Position numbers and translations under genes: made by a program. Positions 42,382 to 51,000 of a stretch of DNA of 64,000 bases are shown one piece after another (position 1 is the stretch's first letter; each line of letters opens with the position of its first letter). The notes under the pieces are model-generated. The model saw only the letters and a program-made list of their open reading frames with translations, was not told where the DNA came from and searched no databases. The DNA is from Candidatus Defluviilinea proxima (lineage in GTDB: Bacteria > Chloroflexota > Anaerolineae > Anaerolineales > Villigracilaceae), in the NCBI GenBank assembly GCA_016721115.1, contig JADKIW010000001.1, positions 1,875,501 to 1,939,500 of the forward strand. The letters run 5' to 3'.

Positions 42382-42939
42382 ATGAATAGCACGATTTTAG
42401 CAGTTAGCAAGAGTGGAACGCACACCTTTAGCAAAGCCAATCAGGAAAGCATTCGTTTGTTGGCAGGGTTGGGTGTGGAGGGAGATGCGCACATGGGGGA
42501 AACGGTCAAGCATAGGTCCAGAGTGAAGCGCGACCCAACCCAGCCGAATTTGCGTCAGGTGCATTTGATCCATGCGGAGTTACATGATGAGTTGAACGCG
42601 AGTGGATACCACGTCTCTGCAGGGGAGATGGGGGAGAACATCACAACACGTGGTTTGGATATATTAGGGTTGCCAAAAGGGACAAAGCTTTATTTGGGAG
42701 ATAGTGCCGTTGTAGAAGTGACAGGTCTTCGTAATCCATGTGAGCAAATCGATACATTTCAGGATGGTTTACTGAGCCTTTGTGTTTACAAGGACGAGAA
42801 CGGGAATATTGTCCGCAAAGCTGGCATCATGAGCATTGTGCTGACGGGCGGTGAAGTCCATGCGGGGGATGCCATCCGCGTGGAGTTACCACCCGACCGC
42901 ACATACCATTACAAGTTGTATAAAAACGAAAGGGAATAA
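42382..42939 (+). CDS. MOSC domain protein
   Basis: The 185-residue protein has the MOSC fold markers LAGLGVEGDAHMGETVKHRS, LIHAELHDEL, GEMGENITTRGLDI and a possible catalytic cysteine in LRNPCEQID. MOSC proteins transfer sulfur or use molybdenum cofactor. A stand-alone domain like this resembles the YiiM type. An AGGAG ribosome-binding site precedes the start. It begins a run of four closely spaced genes of small enzymes. Confidence 0.85.
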   Translation: MNSTILAVSKSGTHTFSKANQESIRLLAGLGVEGDAHMGETVKHRSRVKRDPTQPNLRQVHLIHAELHDELNASGYHVSAGEMGENITTRGLDILGLPKGTKLYLGDSAVVEVTGLRNPCEQIDTFQDGLLSLCVYKDENGNIVRKAGIMSIVLTGGEVHAGDAIRVELPPDRTYHYKLYKNERE

Positions 42940-42942
42940 AAC

Positions 42943-43245
42943 ATGATCTTAGAAGCAGCAATTTTGGATGTAATCCCTGGAAAAGAAAAAGAATTTGAAG
43001 TGGCGTTTGCACAGGCTTCACCTATCATCGCCAGTATGAAGGGATACATCTCGCATCAGTTGCAACACTGCATCGAAGCGCCTACTCGTTTTCTTTTATT
43101 GGTGCAATGGGAAACGCTCGAAGCGCACACGGTTGGGTTTCGCGGGTCAGCGGAATATCAAGAGTGGCGGAAGTTGTTGCATCACTTTTATGATCCGTTC
43201 CCAACAGTGCAACATTATGAGTTGAGTTTTTCGAATCCATCCTGA
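42943..43245 (+). CDS. Antibiotic biosynthesis monooxygenase-domain protein
   Basis: A 100-residue protein with the ABM/dimeric ferredoxin-like fold pattern (ILEAAILDVIPGKEKEFEVAF, GYISHQLQHC, FLLLVQWETLEAHT). Such small proteins oxidise quinones or act as haem-handling or detoxifying enzymes. It starts three bases after the MOSC gene stop. Confidence 0.8.
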   Translation: MILEAAILDVIPGKEKEFEVAFAQASPIIASMKGYISHQLQHCIEAPTRFLLLVQWETLEAHTVGFRGSAEYQEWRKLLHHFYDPFPTVQHYELSFSNPS

Positions 43246-43254
43246 GGTGACTAT

Positions 43255-43644
43255 ATGGCACAGGTCAAAATTTATGGTGTCAAAGAACAGTTGAACCCGA
43301 TCAAGAGTCAGCTTTCAGATGTGATCCACTCGTGTGTGGTGGATGCATTGTCCTTTCCTGTAGAGAAACGAGCACACAGGTTTTTCCCTTTGGAAGCGGA
43401 TGATTTTTATTATCCCGTTGGACGCTCGCCTCGTTATACGATCATTGAGATCAGCATGTTCGAGGGCAGAACAATAGAGACGAAGAAGCATCTTATCCGT
43501 TTGTTGTTTGAGCGCACTGAGCAAGTGTTGGGACTCAATCCGAGCGATCTTGAGATTACCATTACCGAAACTCCAAAACACAATTGGGGCTTTCGTGGCC
43601 AGCCTGGCGATGAGGTCAGTTTGAATTACAAGGTTGAGGTTTAA
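43255..43644 (+). CDS. Tautomerase-family protein
   Basis: A 129-residue protein ending ITETPKHNWGFRGQPGDEVSLNYKVEV, characteristic of the Tautomerase_2 group. It has an ETKKHLIRLLFERTEQVLGL helix. The N-terminal Met-Ala leaves no Pro at position 2, the usual catalytic residue in 4-oxalocrotonate tautomerases, so activity may differ. It is in line with the neighbouring small genes. Confidence 0.75.
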   Translation: MAQVKIYGVKEQLNPIKSQLSDVIHSCVVDALSFPVEKRAHRFFPLEADDFYYPVGRSPRYTIIEISMFEGRTIETKKHLIRLLFERTEQVLGLNPSDLEITITETPKHNWGFRGQPGDEVSLNYKVEV

Positions 43645-43653
43645 TAAACATCC

Positions 43654-44331
43654 ATGACGATTCACTATAAAGATGTCGTCCCTTGGGGGCGCAATTTCGA
43701 TGAATATGTGCGCATGTTCGCTCTGTCTGAAGCAGATCTCCAGTCCCGCATCCTGGGTTGTGGTGATGGCCCCGCCAGTTTCAACGTGGAATGCAATCAA
43801 CACGGTGGGAGCGTGACCTCCATCGACCCGTTGTATCGCTTCAGTTATGCAGAGATCGAAAAGCGCATCGCCGAAACGTTTGACGATGTGATAAAGCAGA
43901 CGCGTGCTCATCAGGAAAACTTTGTTTGGGATGCGATCTCATCTCCTGATGAACTTGGTGAGATTCGCATGCAAGCCATGCGCCGCTTCCTTGATTCCTT
44001 TGAGGCTGGGTTGCTGTCGAAAAGATATATCCCCGGCGAATTGCCTGATCTGCCTTTCGCAGACCAAACCTTTGATATTGCCCTCAGTTCGCATTTCTTG
44101 TTTCTCTATACCGATAATCTCTCCTTTGACTTTCACGTAAAATCTATTTATGAAATGTTACGAGTAGCACGTGAGGCGCGCATCTTTCCGTTGTTGGATG
44201 TCAATGCACGGGAATCCTCCTATCTCTCTGGCATCCTTGATGAGTTTCAGAAATACAAACCAAAAGTTTGCAGGGTCAATTACGAATTTCAACGTAATGG
44301 AAACCAGATGTTAGTCTTGCAAAACGATTGA
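43654..44331 (+). CDS. SAM-dependent methyltransferase-like protein
   Basis: The 225-residue protein has ILGCGDGPASFNVE near residues 33-46 (motif I-like), VTSIDPLYRFS (motif II-like), and LPDLPFADQTFDIALSSHFLFLY. It belongs to a methyltransferase-like group of unknown substrate. It ends the small-enzyme run. The aro promoter begins 55 bases further on. Confidence 0.75.
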   Translation: MTIHYKDVVPWGRNFDEYVRMFALSEADLQSRILGCGDGPASFNVECNQHGGSVTSIDPLYRFSYAEIEKRIAETFDDVIKQTRAHQENFVWDAISSPDELGEIRMQAMRRFLDSFEAGLLSKRYIPGELPDLPFADQTFDIALSSHFLFLYTDNLSFDFHVKSIYEMLRVAREARIFPLLDVNARESSYLSGILDEFQKYKPKVCRVNYEFQRNGNQMLVLQND

Positions 44332-44385
44332 ACTTTGAAAAAATCCATAAACTGTAACACCGTAAAGTGTCAACAAAACTCGCCC

Positions 44386-44414
44386 TTGACTCATCCGCAT
44401 GAGAAGCATAGAAT
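44386..44414 (+). promoter_or_regulatory. Promoter of the aro operon
   Basis: TTGACT (44386-44391), a 17-base spacer and TAGAAT (44409-44414). AGCGCCCAAC fills the ten bases to the leader peptide ATG, as in the lysC promoter. Confidence 0.87.
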
Positions 44415-44424
44415 AGCGCCCAAC

Positions 44425-44502
44425 ATGCTTAATTCTGTCCGCTTTTATTTTGCGTATTACTTTACGGCCTCCACTCGGTTGCCGTTGGTGACGCTTAAGT
44501 AG
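44425..44502 (+). CDS. Phe/Tyr-rich leader peptide of the aro operon
   Basis: A 25-codon ORF containing RFYFAYYFTAS at residues 6-16, that is three Phe and three Tyr within seven residues. This is typical of pheA/pheS-type attenuators and fits an operon for Phe/Tyr precursors. The ATG is ten bases after the -10 with no Shine-Dalgarno, so translation probably begins on an essentially leaderless mRNA. A terminator follows the stop codon by about 25 bases. An antiterminator could involve ACGCTTAAGT pairing imperfectly with ACTAAGGGCG, but that is weaker than in the ilv and lysC leaders. Confidence 0.85.
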   Translation: MLNSVRFYFAYYFTASTRLPLVTLK

Positions 44503-44525
44503 ACAGGAAATAAAATTCTGTAACT

Positions 44526-44556
44526 AAGGGCGAGACCAGACGGTCTCGCCCTTTTT
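44526..44556 (+). terminator. Attenuator terminator upstream of aroH
   Basis: Stem AAGGGCGAGACC/GGTCTCGCCCTT with an AGAC loop followed by TTT. The stem is also similar to the GGGGCGAG repeat halves at 22498-22569 and 46141-46172, so a repeat may have been adopted as terminator. Confidence 0.92.
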
Positions 44557-44580
44557 GTTACGTCAACAAGGAGCGAACCA

Positions 44581-44952
44581 ATGCCAACCCGTGGAGTGCG
44601 CGGCGCAACCACAGTCGCCGCCGACGAACCAGAGCTCATCCTGCAAGCCACGCGCGAACTTCTGGAGGAGATACTGGCTGAGAACGAAAATATGAAACCT
44701 GATGACATCGCCAGCGCCATTTTCACTGTGACGGAAGACCTCGCTTCGACCTTCCCCGCACAGGCTGCCAGGCAAATGGGCTGGAGTCTTGTCCCGATGC
44801 TGTGTGCGCGTGAGATCCCTGTGCCGAACAGCTTGCCACGTTCCATTCGTGTGCTTGTCCATTGGAACACAGACGCGGCTCAAAATGAAGTAAAACACGT
44901 TTATTTGCGCGATGCGGTCAAACTAAGACCTGATTTGGTTGCGGCGCAGTGA
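44581..44952 (+). CDS. aroH: Chorismate mutase, AroH class
   Basis: The 123-residue protein has RGVRGATTVAADEPELILQATRELL near the N-terminus and the active-site arginines of the AroH trimer (Arg in VRGATT, CAREIPVPNSLPRSIRVLVHWNT). It converts chorismate to prephenate. An AAGGAG site precedes the start, and it is the first gene after the Phe/Tyr attenuator. Confidence 0.95.
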   Translation: MPTRGVRGATTVAADEPELILQATRELLEEILAENENMKPDDIASAIFTVTEDLASTFPAQAARQMGWSLVPMLCAREIPVPNSLPRSIRVLVHWNTDAAQNEVKHVYLRDAVKLRPDLVAAQ

Positions 44953-45020
44953 GGAAGTAAATACGTAAACAAGTAGACAAGGGAATGGTTCATCACATGC
45001 ATACCTATATACCTGTCTAC
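44953..45020. repeat. TGTAGACA repeat, copy b
   Basis: GGAAGTAAATACGTAAACAA and GTAGACA followed by CCTGTCTAC, in the gap between aroH and the first DAHP synthase gene. Shares the left arm with 16429-16450 and 48074-48092. Confidence 0.7.
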
Positions 45021-45040
45021 AACCCTAAGGAGAAATCATC

Positions 45041-46090
<1,050 letters not shown>

Positions 46091-46097
46091 TTAATTT

Positions 46098-46172
46098 GTA
46101 GGGGCGGGGTTTCCCCGCCCATGTATTGCAATCAACAAAAGGGGCGAGACGCTTCACGGCCTCGCCCCTTAC
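46098..46172. repeat. GTAGGGGCGGGG...GGGGCGAG composite palindrome
   Basis: GTAGGGGCGGGGTTTCCCCG with a right half GGGGCGAGACG...CGGCCTCGCCCC, between the two DAHP synthase genes. Same design as 22498-22569. Confidence 0.78.
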
Positions 46173-46197
46173 AACAAAATAAAAAGGAATTTTCACT

Positions 46198-47232
46198 ATG
46201 ATGATCATCATGCACCCCGGTGCACCCAAAGAACAGATCGACGCGGTCATTGCCGAGATCGAAAAACAGAAATTATCTTCTCATCCCATTTTCGGCGTCG
46301 AGCAGACCATTATCGGCGCGGTCGGTGACGGGCACTACGTCGCCAAGGAAATTTTCGAAGCGCTTCCAGGCGTGCTCGAAGTCCAACGTATTTCCAAACC
46401 GTACAAGCTTGCCTCACGACAATTCCACCCACAAGATTCAATCTTTGAGTTCAATGGCTTCACCATCGGCGGAACCGAAGTCCCCATCATTGCAGGGCCT
46501 TGTTCTGTTGAATCAAAAACACAGATCATCGAGATCGCTCACGCCGTCAAAGAAGCGGGTGCAAACGCTTTACGTGGCGGCGTCTTCAAGCCTCGCACAT
46601 CACCGTATGCCTTTCAAGGCCTTGGTGAAGAAGGACTCGAATACATGGCAGAAGCTCGTGCACAAACGGGTCTTCCCATCGTCACTGAGGTAATGGCTGT
46701 CTCGCAGATCGCCATGATGGAAAAATATGTGGATATCTTTCAACTCGGTGCGCGCAACATGCAGAACTTCAATCTGCTTCGTGCGCTCGGTGAAACCCGC
46801 ACGCCCGTGCTCTTCAAACGTGGCATGTCTGCTACCATCGAAGAGATGCTTATGGCGAGTGAATACATTCTCAGTGGCGGCAACACACGCGTCATTCTTT
46901 GCGAACGCGGCATCCGCACCTTTGAGACCGCCACACGTAACACCACCGATATCAACGCCGTCCCTGTTCTCAAGGAACTTACTCACCTTCCCATTGTGAT
47001 TGACCCGAGTCATTCCACTGGCGATTCAAAATATGTTTCCACCATTGCCAAAGCGGGCGTTGCCGCAGGTGCCGACGGTGTCATCGTTGAAGTGCATACC
47101 GATCCTGCCCACGCCGTCTCAGATGGCAAGCAGTCGCTCACACCTGAAGCATTTGCAAAAATGGTGAAGCAGGTCAAAGCGGTGGCTGAAGCGGTTGATC
47201 GTCGCCTTATCTCTCAACATGTCACAGCCTGA
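46198..47232 (+). CDS. aroF: 3-deoxy-7-phosphoheptulonate (DAHP) synthase, copy 2
   Basis: A 344-residue paralogue of the preceding gene with the same domain order. The N-terminal regulatory domain (MMIIMHPGAPKEQIDAVIAEIE) has diverged more than the catalytic core (AGPCSVESKTQI, RGGVFKPRTSPYAFQG, ARNMQNFNLLRALGETR). The duplicate may respond to a different end product, a common reason for DAHP synthase multiplicity, but that is inference. Its 3' end overlaps the tyrA start by 14 bases. Confidence 0.95.
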   Translation: MMIIMHPGAPKEQIDAVIAEIEKQKLSSHPIFGVEQTIIGAVGDGHYVAKEIFEALPGVLEVQRISKPYKLASRQFHPQDSIFEFNGFTIGGTEVPIIAGPCSVESKTQIIEIAHAVKEAGANALRGGVFKPRTSPYAFQGLGEEGLEYMAEARAQTGLPIVTEVMAVSQIAMMEKYVDIFQLGARNMQNFNLLRALGETRTPVLFKRGMSATIEEMLMASEYILSGGNTRVILCERGIRTFETATRNTTDINAVPVLKELTHLPIVIDPSHSTGDSKYVSTIAKAGVAAGADGVIVEVHTDPAHAVSDGKQSLTPEAFAKMVKQVKAVAEAVDRRLISQHVTA

Positions 47233-48073
47233 CTTTAATCTCGCAGAGTCAAAGATCGCCATCATTGGCTTGGGATTGATGGGTGGCTCGCTTGCATTGG
47301 GACTACGAGGCAAGTGCGCCGCCCTCTATGGATGCGATCCGCATCTTCCGACCATTGAGCTGGCTTTGTCCCAACACATCGTGGACTACGCTGATAGCGA
47401 CCCTGCCAAGCTCCTGCCCGAAGCGGACCTTGTCATCCTATCCGCTCCCGTCCCTGCGATTTTGACTCTGCTTGAGAAGTTACCAACCTACACACCTAAT
47501 TCTTGTATCGTCATGGACATGGGTTCGACGAAAAAATTGATTGTTGAATCCATGTCGCAATTGCCCGAACGCTTTGATCCCATCGGCGGGCATCCCATTT
47601 GTGGCAAAGAAAAACTTTCCCTTGCCAACGCCGAACGGACTTTGTACTATGCCGCTCCGTTTTTGCTCACACCTTTGGAGCGAACATCAAAGAGAGCGAT
47701 CTCTGCCGCCAACCAGATCATCGAAGCCCTCGGCGCAAAAGCAGGCATTCTCGATGCTGCTGAACATGACCGAATCTTGGCCGCTACAAGTCATTTGCCA
47801 TTTGTTCTTTCTTCTGCCCTTGCCCTTGCTACATCCGAAGATGTCTCACCTTTCATTGGACCTGGCTTCAAATCTACTAGCCGCCTGGCAGGGACATCCT
47901 CATCCATGATGTTGGGAGTCTTGCAAACCAATCGAGAAAATGTTTTGAATGCTTTGCATGAGTTACAAAAACAGTTAACTGAAATCGAATCCGCTTTATC
48001 TGTAGATGATTTCAAAAAACTCGAAGCCATTCTGAATAAAGCACAAAGCAAACACCAGAAATTCAATTCGTAG
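47219..48073 (+). CDS. tyrA: Prephenate dehydrogenase
   Basis: The 284-residue NAD(P)-dependent enzyme has IAIIGLGLMGGSLALGL near residues 13-29, the substrate-binding GGHPICGKE motif, and AAEHDRILAATSHLPFVLSSALA. It makes 4-hydroxyphenylpyruvate. ATG 47219 overlaps the aroF copy-2 stop, suggesting coupling. The longer frame to 47195 is rejected. No pheA (prephenate dehydratase) is seen in the window. Confidence 0.93.
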   Translation: MSQPDFNLAESKIAIIGLGLMGGSLALGLRGKCAALYGCDPHLPTIELALSQHIVDYADSDPAKLLPEADLVILSAPVPAILTLLEKLPTYTPNSCIVMDMGSTKKLIVESMSQLPERFDPIGGHPICGKEKLSLANAERTLYYAAPFLLTPLERTSKRAISAANQIIEALGAKAGILDAAEHDRILAATSHLPFVLSSALALATSEDVSPFIGPGFKSTSRLAGTSSSMMLGVLQTNRENVLNALHELQKQLTEIESALSVDDFKKLEAILNKAQSKHQKFNS

Positions 48074-48132
48074 GAAGTAAATAAGTAGACAGGTAAATAA
48101 GTCCGTTTCAGTCCGTGATAAAGTCCGCTTAC
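48071..48132. repeat. Mixed TGTAGACA and GTCCGT repeats
   Basis: AGGAAGTAAATAAGTAGACA is directly followed by GTCCGTTTCAGTCCGTGA and AAGTCCGC, joining two repeat families in the tyrA-aroA gap. The GTCCGT part matches 54338-54376. Confidence 0.65.
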
Positions 48133-48133
48133 A

Positions 48134-49435
48134 ATGAACATTCATCCTTCATCATTCCGCATCCACCCTTTGCTTCATCCTCTCAACGCCACCGTTCGCG
48201 TGCCTGGCTCCAAGTCATTGACCAATCGTGCCTTGCTCATCGCATCATTGGCAAAAGGAACCACACATCTTACGAATGCCCTCTTCTCCGATGACTCGCG
48301 TTACTTTGCCAAAGCTCTACAAACCCTCGGCTTCGATGTTCAATTGGATGAAGCCAACTTCACAATGACCGTCACGGGGCTCGGTGGAAAAATCCCTGCC
48401 AAGAAAGCCGAACTCTTCATCGGCAATGCAGGGACGGCGGCACGTTTCCTCTCTGCTTTCCTTACGCTTGGCAATGGCGAATACATCCTTGATGGCGAGT
48501 CACGCATGCGAGAGCGCCCGATAGGGGATTTGATGGATGCGCTCAATCAACTGGGTGTTGAGATGGAAGCAAAGAATAACTGTCCGCCCGTGGAGATTTT
48601 TGCCAAAGGTTTACCTGGCGGCAAGACAAAGATCGCAGGTGATATATCATCGCAATTTTTATCTGCTCTGCTCATGGTTGCCCCCTATGCACAAAGCCCA
48701 ATTGAAGTGACCCTATCCACTGATCTCAATTCCAAACCTTATGTGGATATGACAATCTCCATTATGAAAGAATTTGGTATAGAGATTGAGCGCGACGAAT
48801 ATTCAAGATTCACGATTTACCCCACATCCTATTCGCCACTTTCCACTTACGCCATCGAATCCGACGCATCCGCTGCATCCTACTTCTTTGCCGCCCCAGC
48901 CATCTGTGGCGGAACCGTCAAAGTGGAAAACATTTCCCGTAAATCTGTGCAGGGTGACATTGGTTTTCTCAATGTTTTACAGCAAATGGGTTGTAGCGTA
49001 ACCGAATCTGATAACTCAATCACGGTCAACGGTTCATCGTCCATCGTCGGAATTGACATCGACATGCGTGATATCCCCGATACTGCTCAAACCCTCGCGG
49101 CTATTGCTCCCTTCGCTTCATCGCCAACAAGGATTCGCGGCATTGCCTCTGCCCGTGTCAAAGAGACGGATCGAGTCTCTGCAACATGCACCGAGCTCAA
49201 ACGTCTCGGCGTCAGCGTGGACGAGTATGAAGATGGCATGACCATTCATCCCGTAGAAAAGATGCGAGCGGCGTCCATCCAAACGTATAACGATCACCGT
49301 ATGGCAATGTCTTTCTCGTTGATCGGCTTGCGTTTCGATGGCGTCACGATCGAGAATCCATCTTGTGTCTCCAAAACATTCCCGAATTTCTTTGAAGTGT
49401 TGAGTACTCTCTCCCAGCGGGAGAGGGCAGGGTGA
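48134..49435 (+). CDS. aroA: 3-phosphoshikimate 1-carboxyvinyltransferase (EPSP synthase)
   Basis: The 433-residue enzyme has VPGSKSLTNRALLIASLA near the N-terminus, LFIGNAGTAARFLSAFL, DISSQFLSALLMVAPYA, and the C-terminal RIRGIASARVKETDRV and YNDHRMAMSFSL. Residues 297-305 (VNGSSSIVG) are encoded by a 25-nt match to the ACGATGG repeat family, in frame. It starts straight after a repeat with no strong Shine-Dalgarno. Confidence 0.95.
   Translation: MNIHPSSFRIHPLLHPLNATVRVPGSKSLTNRALLIASLAKGTTHLTNALFSDDSRYFAKALQTLGFDVQLDEANFTMTVTGLGGKIPAKKAELFIGNAGTAARFLSAFLTLGNGEYILDGESRMRERPIGDLMDALNQLGVEMEAKNNCPPVEIFAKGLPGGKTKIAGDISSQFLSALLMVAPYAQSPIEVTLSTDLNSKPYVDMTISIMKEFGIEIERDEYSRFTIYPTSYSPLSTYAIESDASAASYFFAAPAICGGTVKVENISRKSVQGDIGFLNVLQQMGCSVTESDNSITVNGSSSIVGIDIDMRDIPDTAQTLAAIAPFASSPTRIRGIASARVKETDRVSATCTELKRLGVSVDEYEDGMTIHPVEKMRAASIQTYNDHRMAMSFSLIGLRFDGVTIENPSCVSKTFPNFFEVLSTLSQRERAG
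49024..49048 (+). repeat. In-frame ACGATGG-family segment inside aroA
   Basis: GGTCAACGGT-TCATCGTCCATCGTC matches the complement of 53803-53830 apart from one or two bases near position 11. It is in frame within aroA. Confidence 0.65.
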
Positions 49436-49445
49436 GGGAGAGATC

Positions 49446-50297
49446 ATGCAAACCTTCAAACTCGGCCTGATCGGCTATCCCCTTGGGCATTCTCTCTCAC
49501 CCAAGATCCACACCGCTGCCCTCAAAGCTTGTGGACTTAATGGCGACTATTCCTTATTCCCTATTCACCCCGATGATAAACAGGGACTCAAAGATTTACT
49601 TGATCGTGTCCGCTCTGGCGAAATACACGGACTCAATGTCACCATCCCTCACAAACAAAATGTGATCGAGTTCATGGACGAACTCACGTCAACATCTCAA
49701 GCCATCGGTGCAGTTAACACAATTTATTTGCGAGACTCTAAACTCATCGGCGATAACACTGACGCCCCGGGTTTTCTTTCTGACTTGAAAAAAAACTTTG
49801 ATTTTTCATCGATCATCCATCATCCTTCTGTTTTGGTTCTCGGTGCGGGTGGTTCTGCTCGTGCAGTCGTTTATGCTCTTCTTAATGACAATTGGAATGT
49901 CACCATCGCTGCTCGCCGAACCGAACAGGCTCATGATTTGGCGCAGTCTTTTACTGATCACCAATTACACATTAAAAATTTGACGGACCTTCAACCTTCG
50001 ACTCTTCGACAAGCTCAGGACAGCGCTTTTGACCTTATCGTGAACACAACTCCCCTCGGCATGGCCCCCAATGTGGATCAATCGCCTTTGCCAGAAAGTT
50101 TGTCATTGTCTTTGAATACTTTTATTTACGATCTCGTCTACAATCCCAGAGAAACAAAACTGGTGCGAGATGCCCGTTCACAAGGTCTCCAGGCCACAAC
50201 GGGACTCGGTATGCTCATTGAACAAGCCGCCCTTGCTTTTGAAACATGGACCGGTGTGAATGCAGATAGAATCGCTATGCAAATGGCGGTTGCATGA
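49446..50297 (+). CDS. aroE: Shikimate dehydrogenase
   Basis: The 283-residue enzyme has GYPLGHSLSPKIHTAALKACGL with the catalytic region, NVTIPHK, the Asp of NTDAPGF, VLGAGGSARAVVYAL for NADP and NTTPLGMAP. Residues 184-193, between the Rossmann segment and FDLIVNTTPLG, are encoded by CTTCGACTCTTCGACAAGC-TCAGGACAGCG. This is a known type of dispersed repeat whose core also ends trpC. The stop overlaps the next ATG by four bases. Confidence 0.95.
   Translation: MQTFKLGLIGYPLGHSLSPKIHTAALKACGLNGDYSLFPIHPDDKQGLKDLLDRVRSGEIHGLNVTIPHKQNVIEFMDELTSTSQAIGAVNTIYLRDSKLIGDNTDAPGFLSDLKKNFDFSSIIHHPSVLVLGAGGSARAVVYALLNDNWNVTIAARRTEQAHDLAQSFTDHQLHIKNLTDLQPSTLRQAQDSAFDLIVNTTPLGMAPNVDQSPLPESLSLSLNTFIYDLVYNPRETKLVRDARSQGLQATTGLGMLIEQAALAFETWTGVNADRIAMQMAVA
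49996..50025 (+). repeat. In-frame TTCGACAAGCTCA repeat inside aroE
   Basis: Contains TTCGACAAGCTCAGGACAG, whose 13-base core is found in reverse at the 3' end of trpC (36656-36668). Encodes STLRQAQDSA. Confidence 0.65.
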
Positions 50298-50986
50298 GCC
50301 GTGTTCTTAAAGCGGCACATAAAGGTTGGCTGGGCGCGAAAGAGAATTTTATCCCCGGACTGGTGATCATCTTTTTTGCGGCATTGCTTGTTACGGCATA
50401 TTATGTCTTTGTTCCTGTGCAAGATGCTTTGGAAGGTTTGCAAGCTCTTCGAAATTCCTGGGGATTGGCATTCTCACTGTTGACAAGTTTCGTCGGAGCT
50501 GGCTTAGTCCCAGGGTTGTATTTGATGGCTGTTGGGAAAGCTCGGCGAGACAAACGCGGATACCTTGACCTGCTTTTTACTTCCCTCGTTTGGGCAACCG
50601 ATATAATTTGGATCGATTATTTCTATAAATTTCAAGATTGGTTCTGGGGTCCATCCGTTACATTTGGAATTGTGATTGCGAAAATGCTTCTTGATCAGTT
50701 TGTCTTCACACCTTTCTTGAGCATCCAGCATGTTGCTGTTGGCCTTCGTTTGCGTGATCTGAATTATGATTTCAAGGCGCTTGGCCGTGCCTTGAAAGAT
50801 GATTGGATCATCAAGGTTATTATCCCCATGATGGTTGGCTGTTGGTTGACATGGATCCCCGGTACGTTGGTCGTCTACTCATTGCCGCTTCCATTACAAC
50901 TCCCGCTCATGGTTCTGATTCAATGTTTCTTTGCGCTGGAGATGGCTTTTGTTTCCAGCAAGATGACCGATACGTACGCTAGTTGA
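50294..50986 (+). CDS. Polytopic membrane protein in the aro operon
   Basis: The 230-residue protein has an amphipathic start and about four to five transmembrane segments. The C-terminal half, with KMLLDQFVFTPFLSIQHV and later WIPGTLVVYSLPLPLQLP, is faintly reminiscent of Mpv17/PMP22 channel-like proteins, but this is not secure. It overlaps aroE by four bases and lies 14 bp before aroC, so it is co-expressed with the shikimate genes. A role in metabolite movement is speculation. Confidence 0.65.
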   Translation: MSRVLKAAHKGWLGAKENFIPGLVIIFFAALLVTAYYVFVPVQDALEGLQALRNSWGLAFSLLTSFVGAGLVPGLYLMAVGKARRDKRGYLDLLFTSLVWATDIIWIDYFYKFQDWFWGPSVTFGIVIAKMLLDQFVFTPFLSIQHVAVGLRLRDLNYDFKALGRALKDDWIIKVIIPMMVGCWLTWIPGTLVVYSLPLPLQLPLMVLIQCFFALEMAFVSSKMTDTYAS

Positions 50987-51000
50987 TACCTGGAGTTTTT

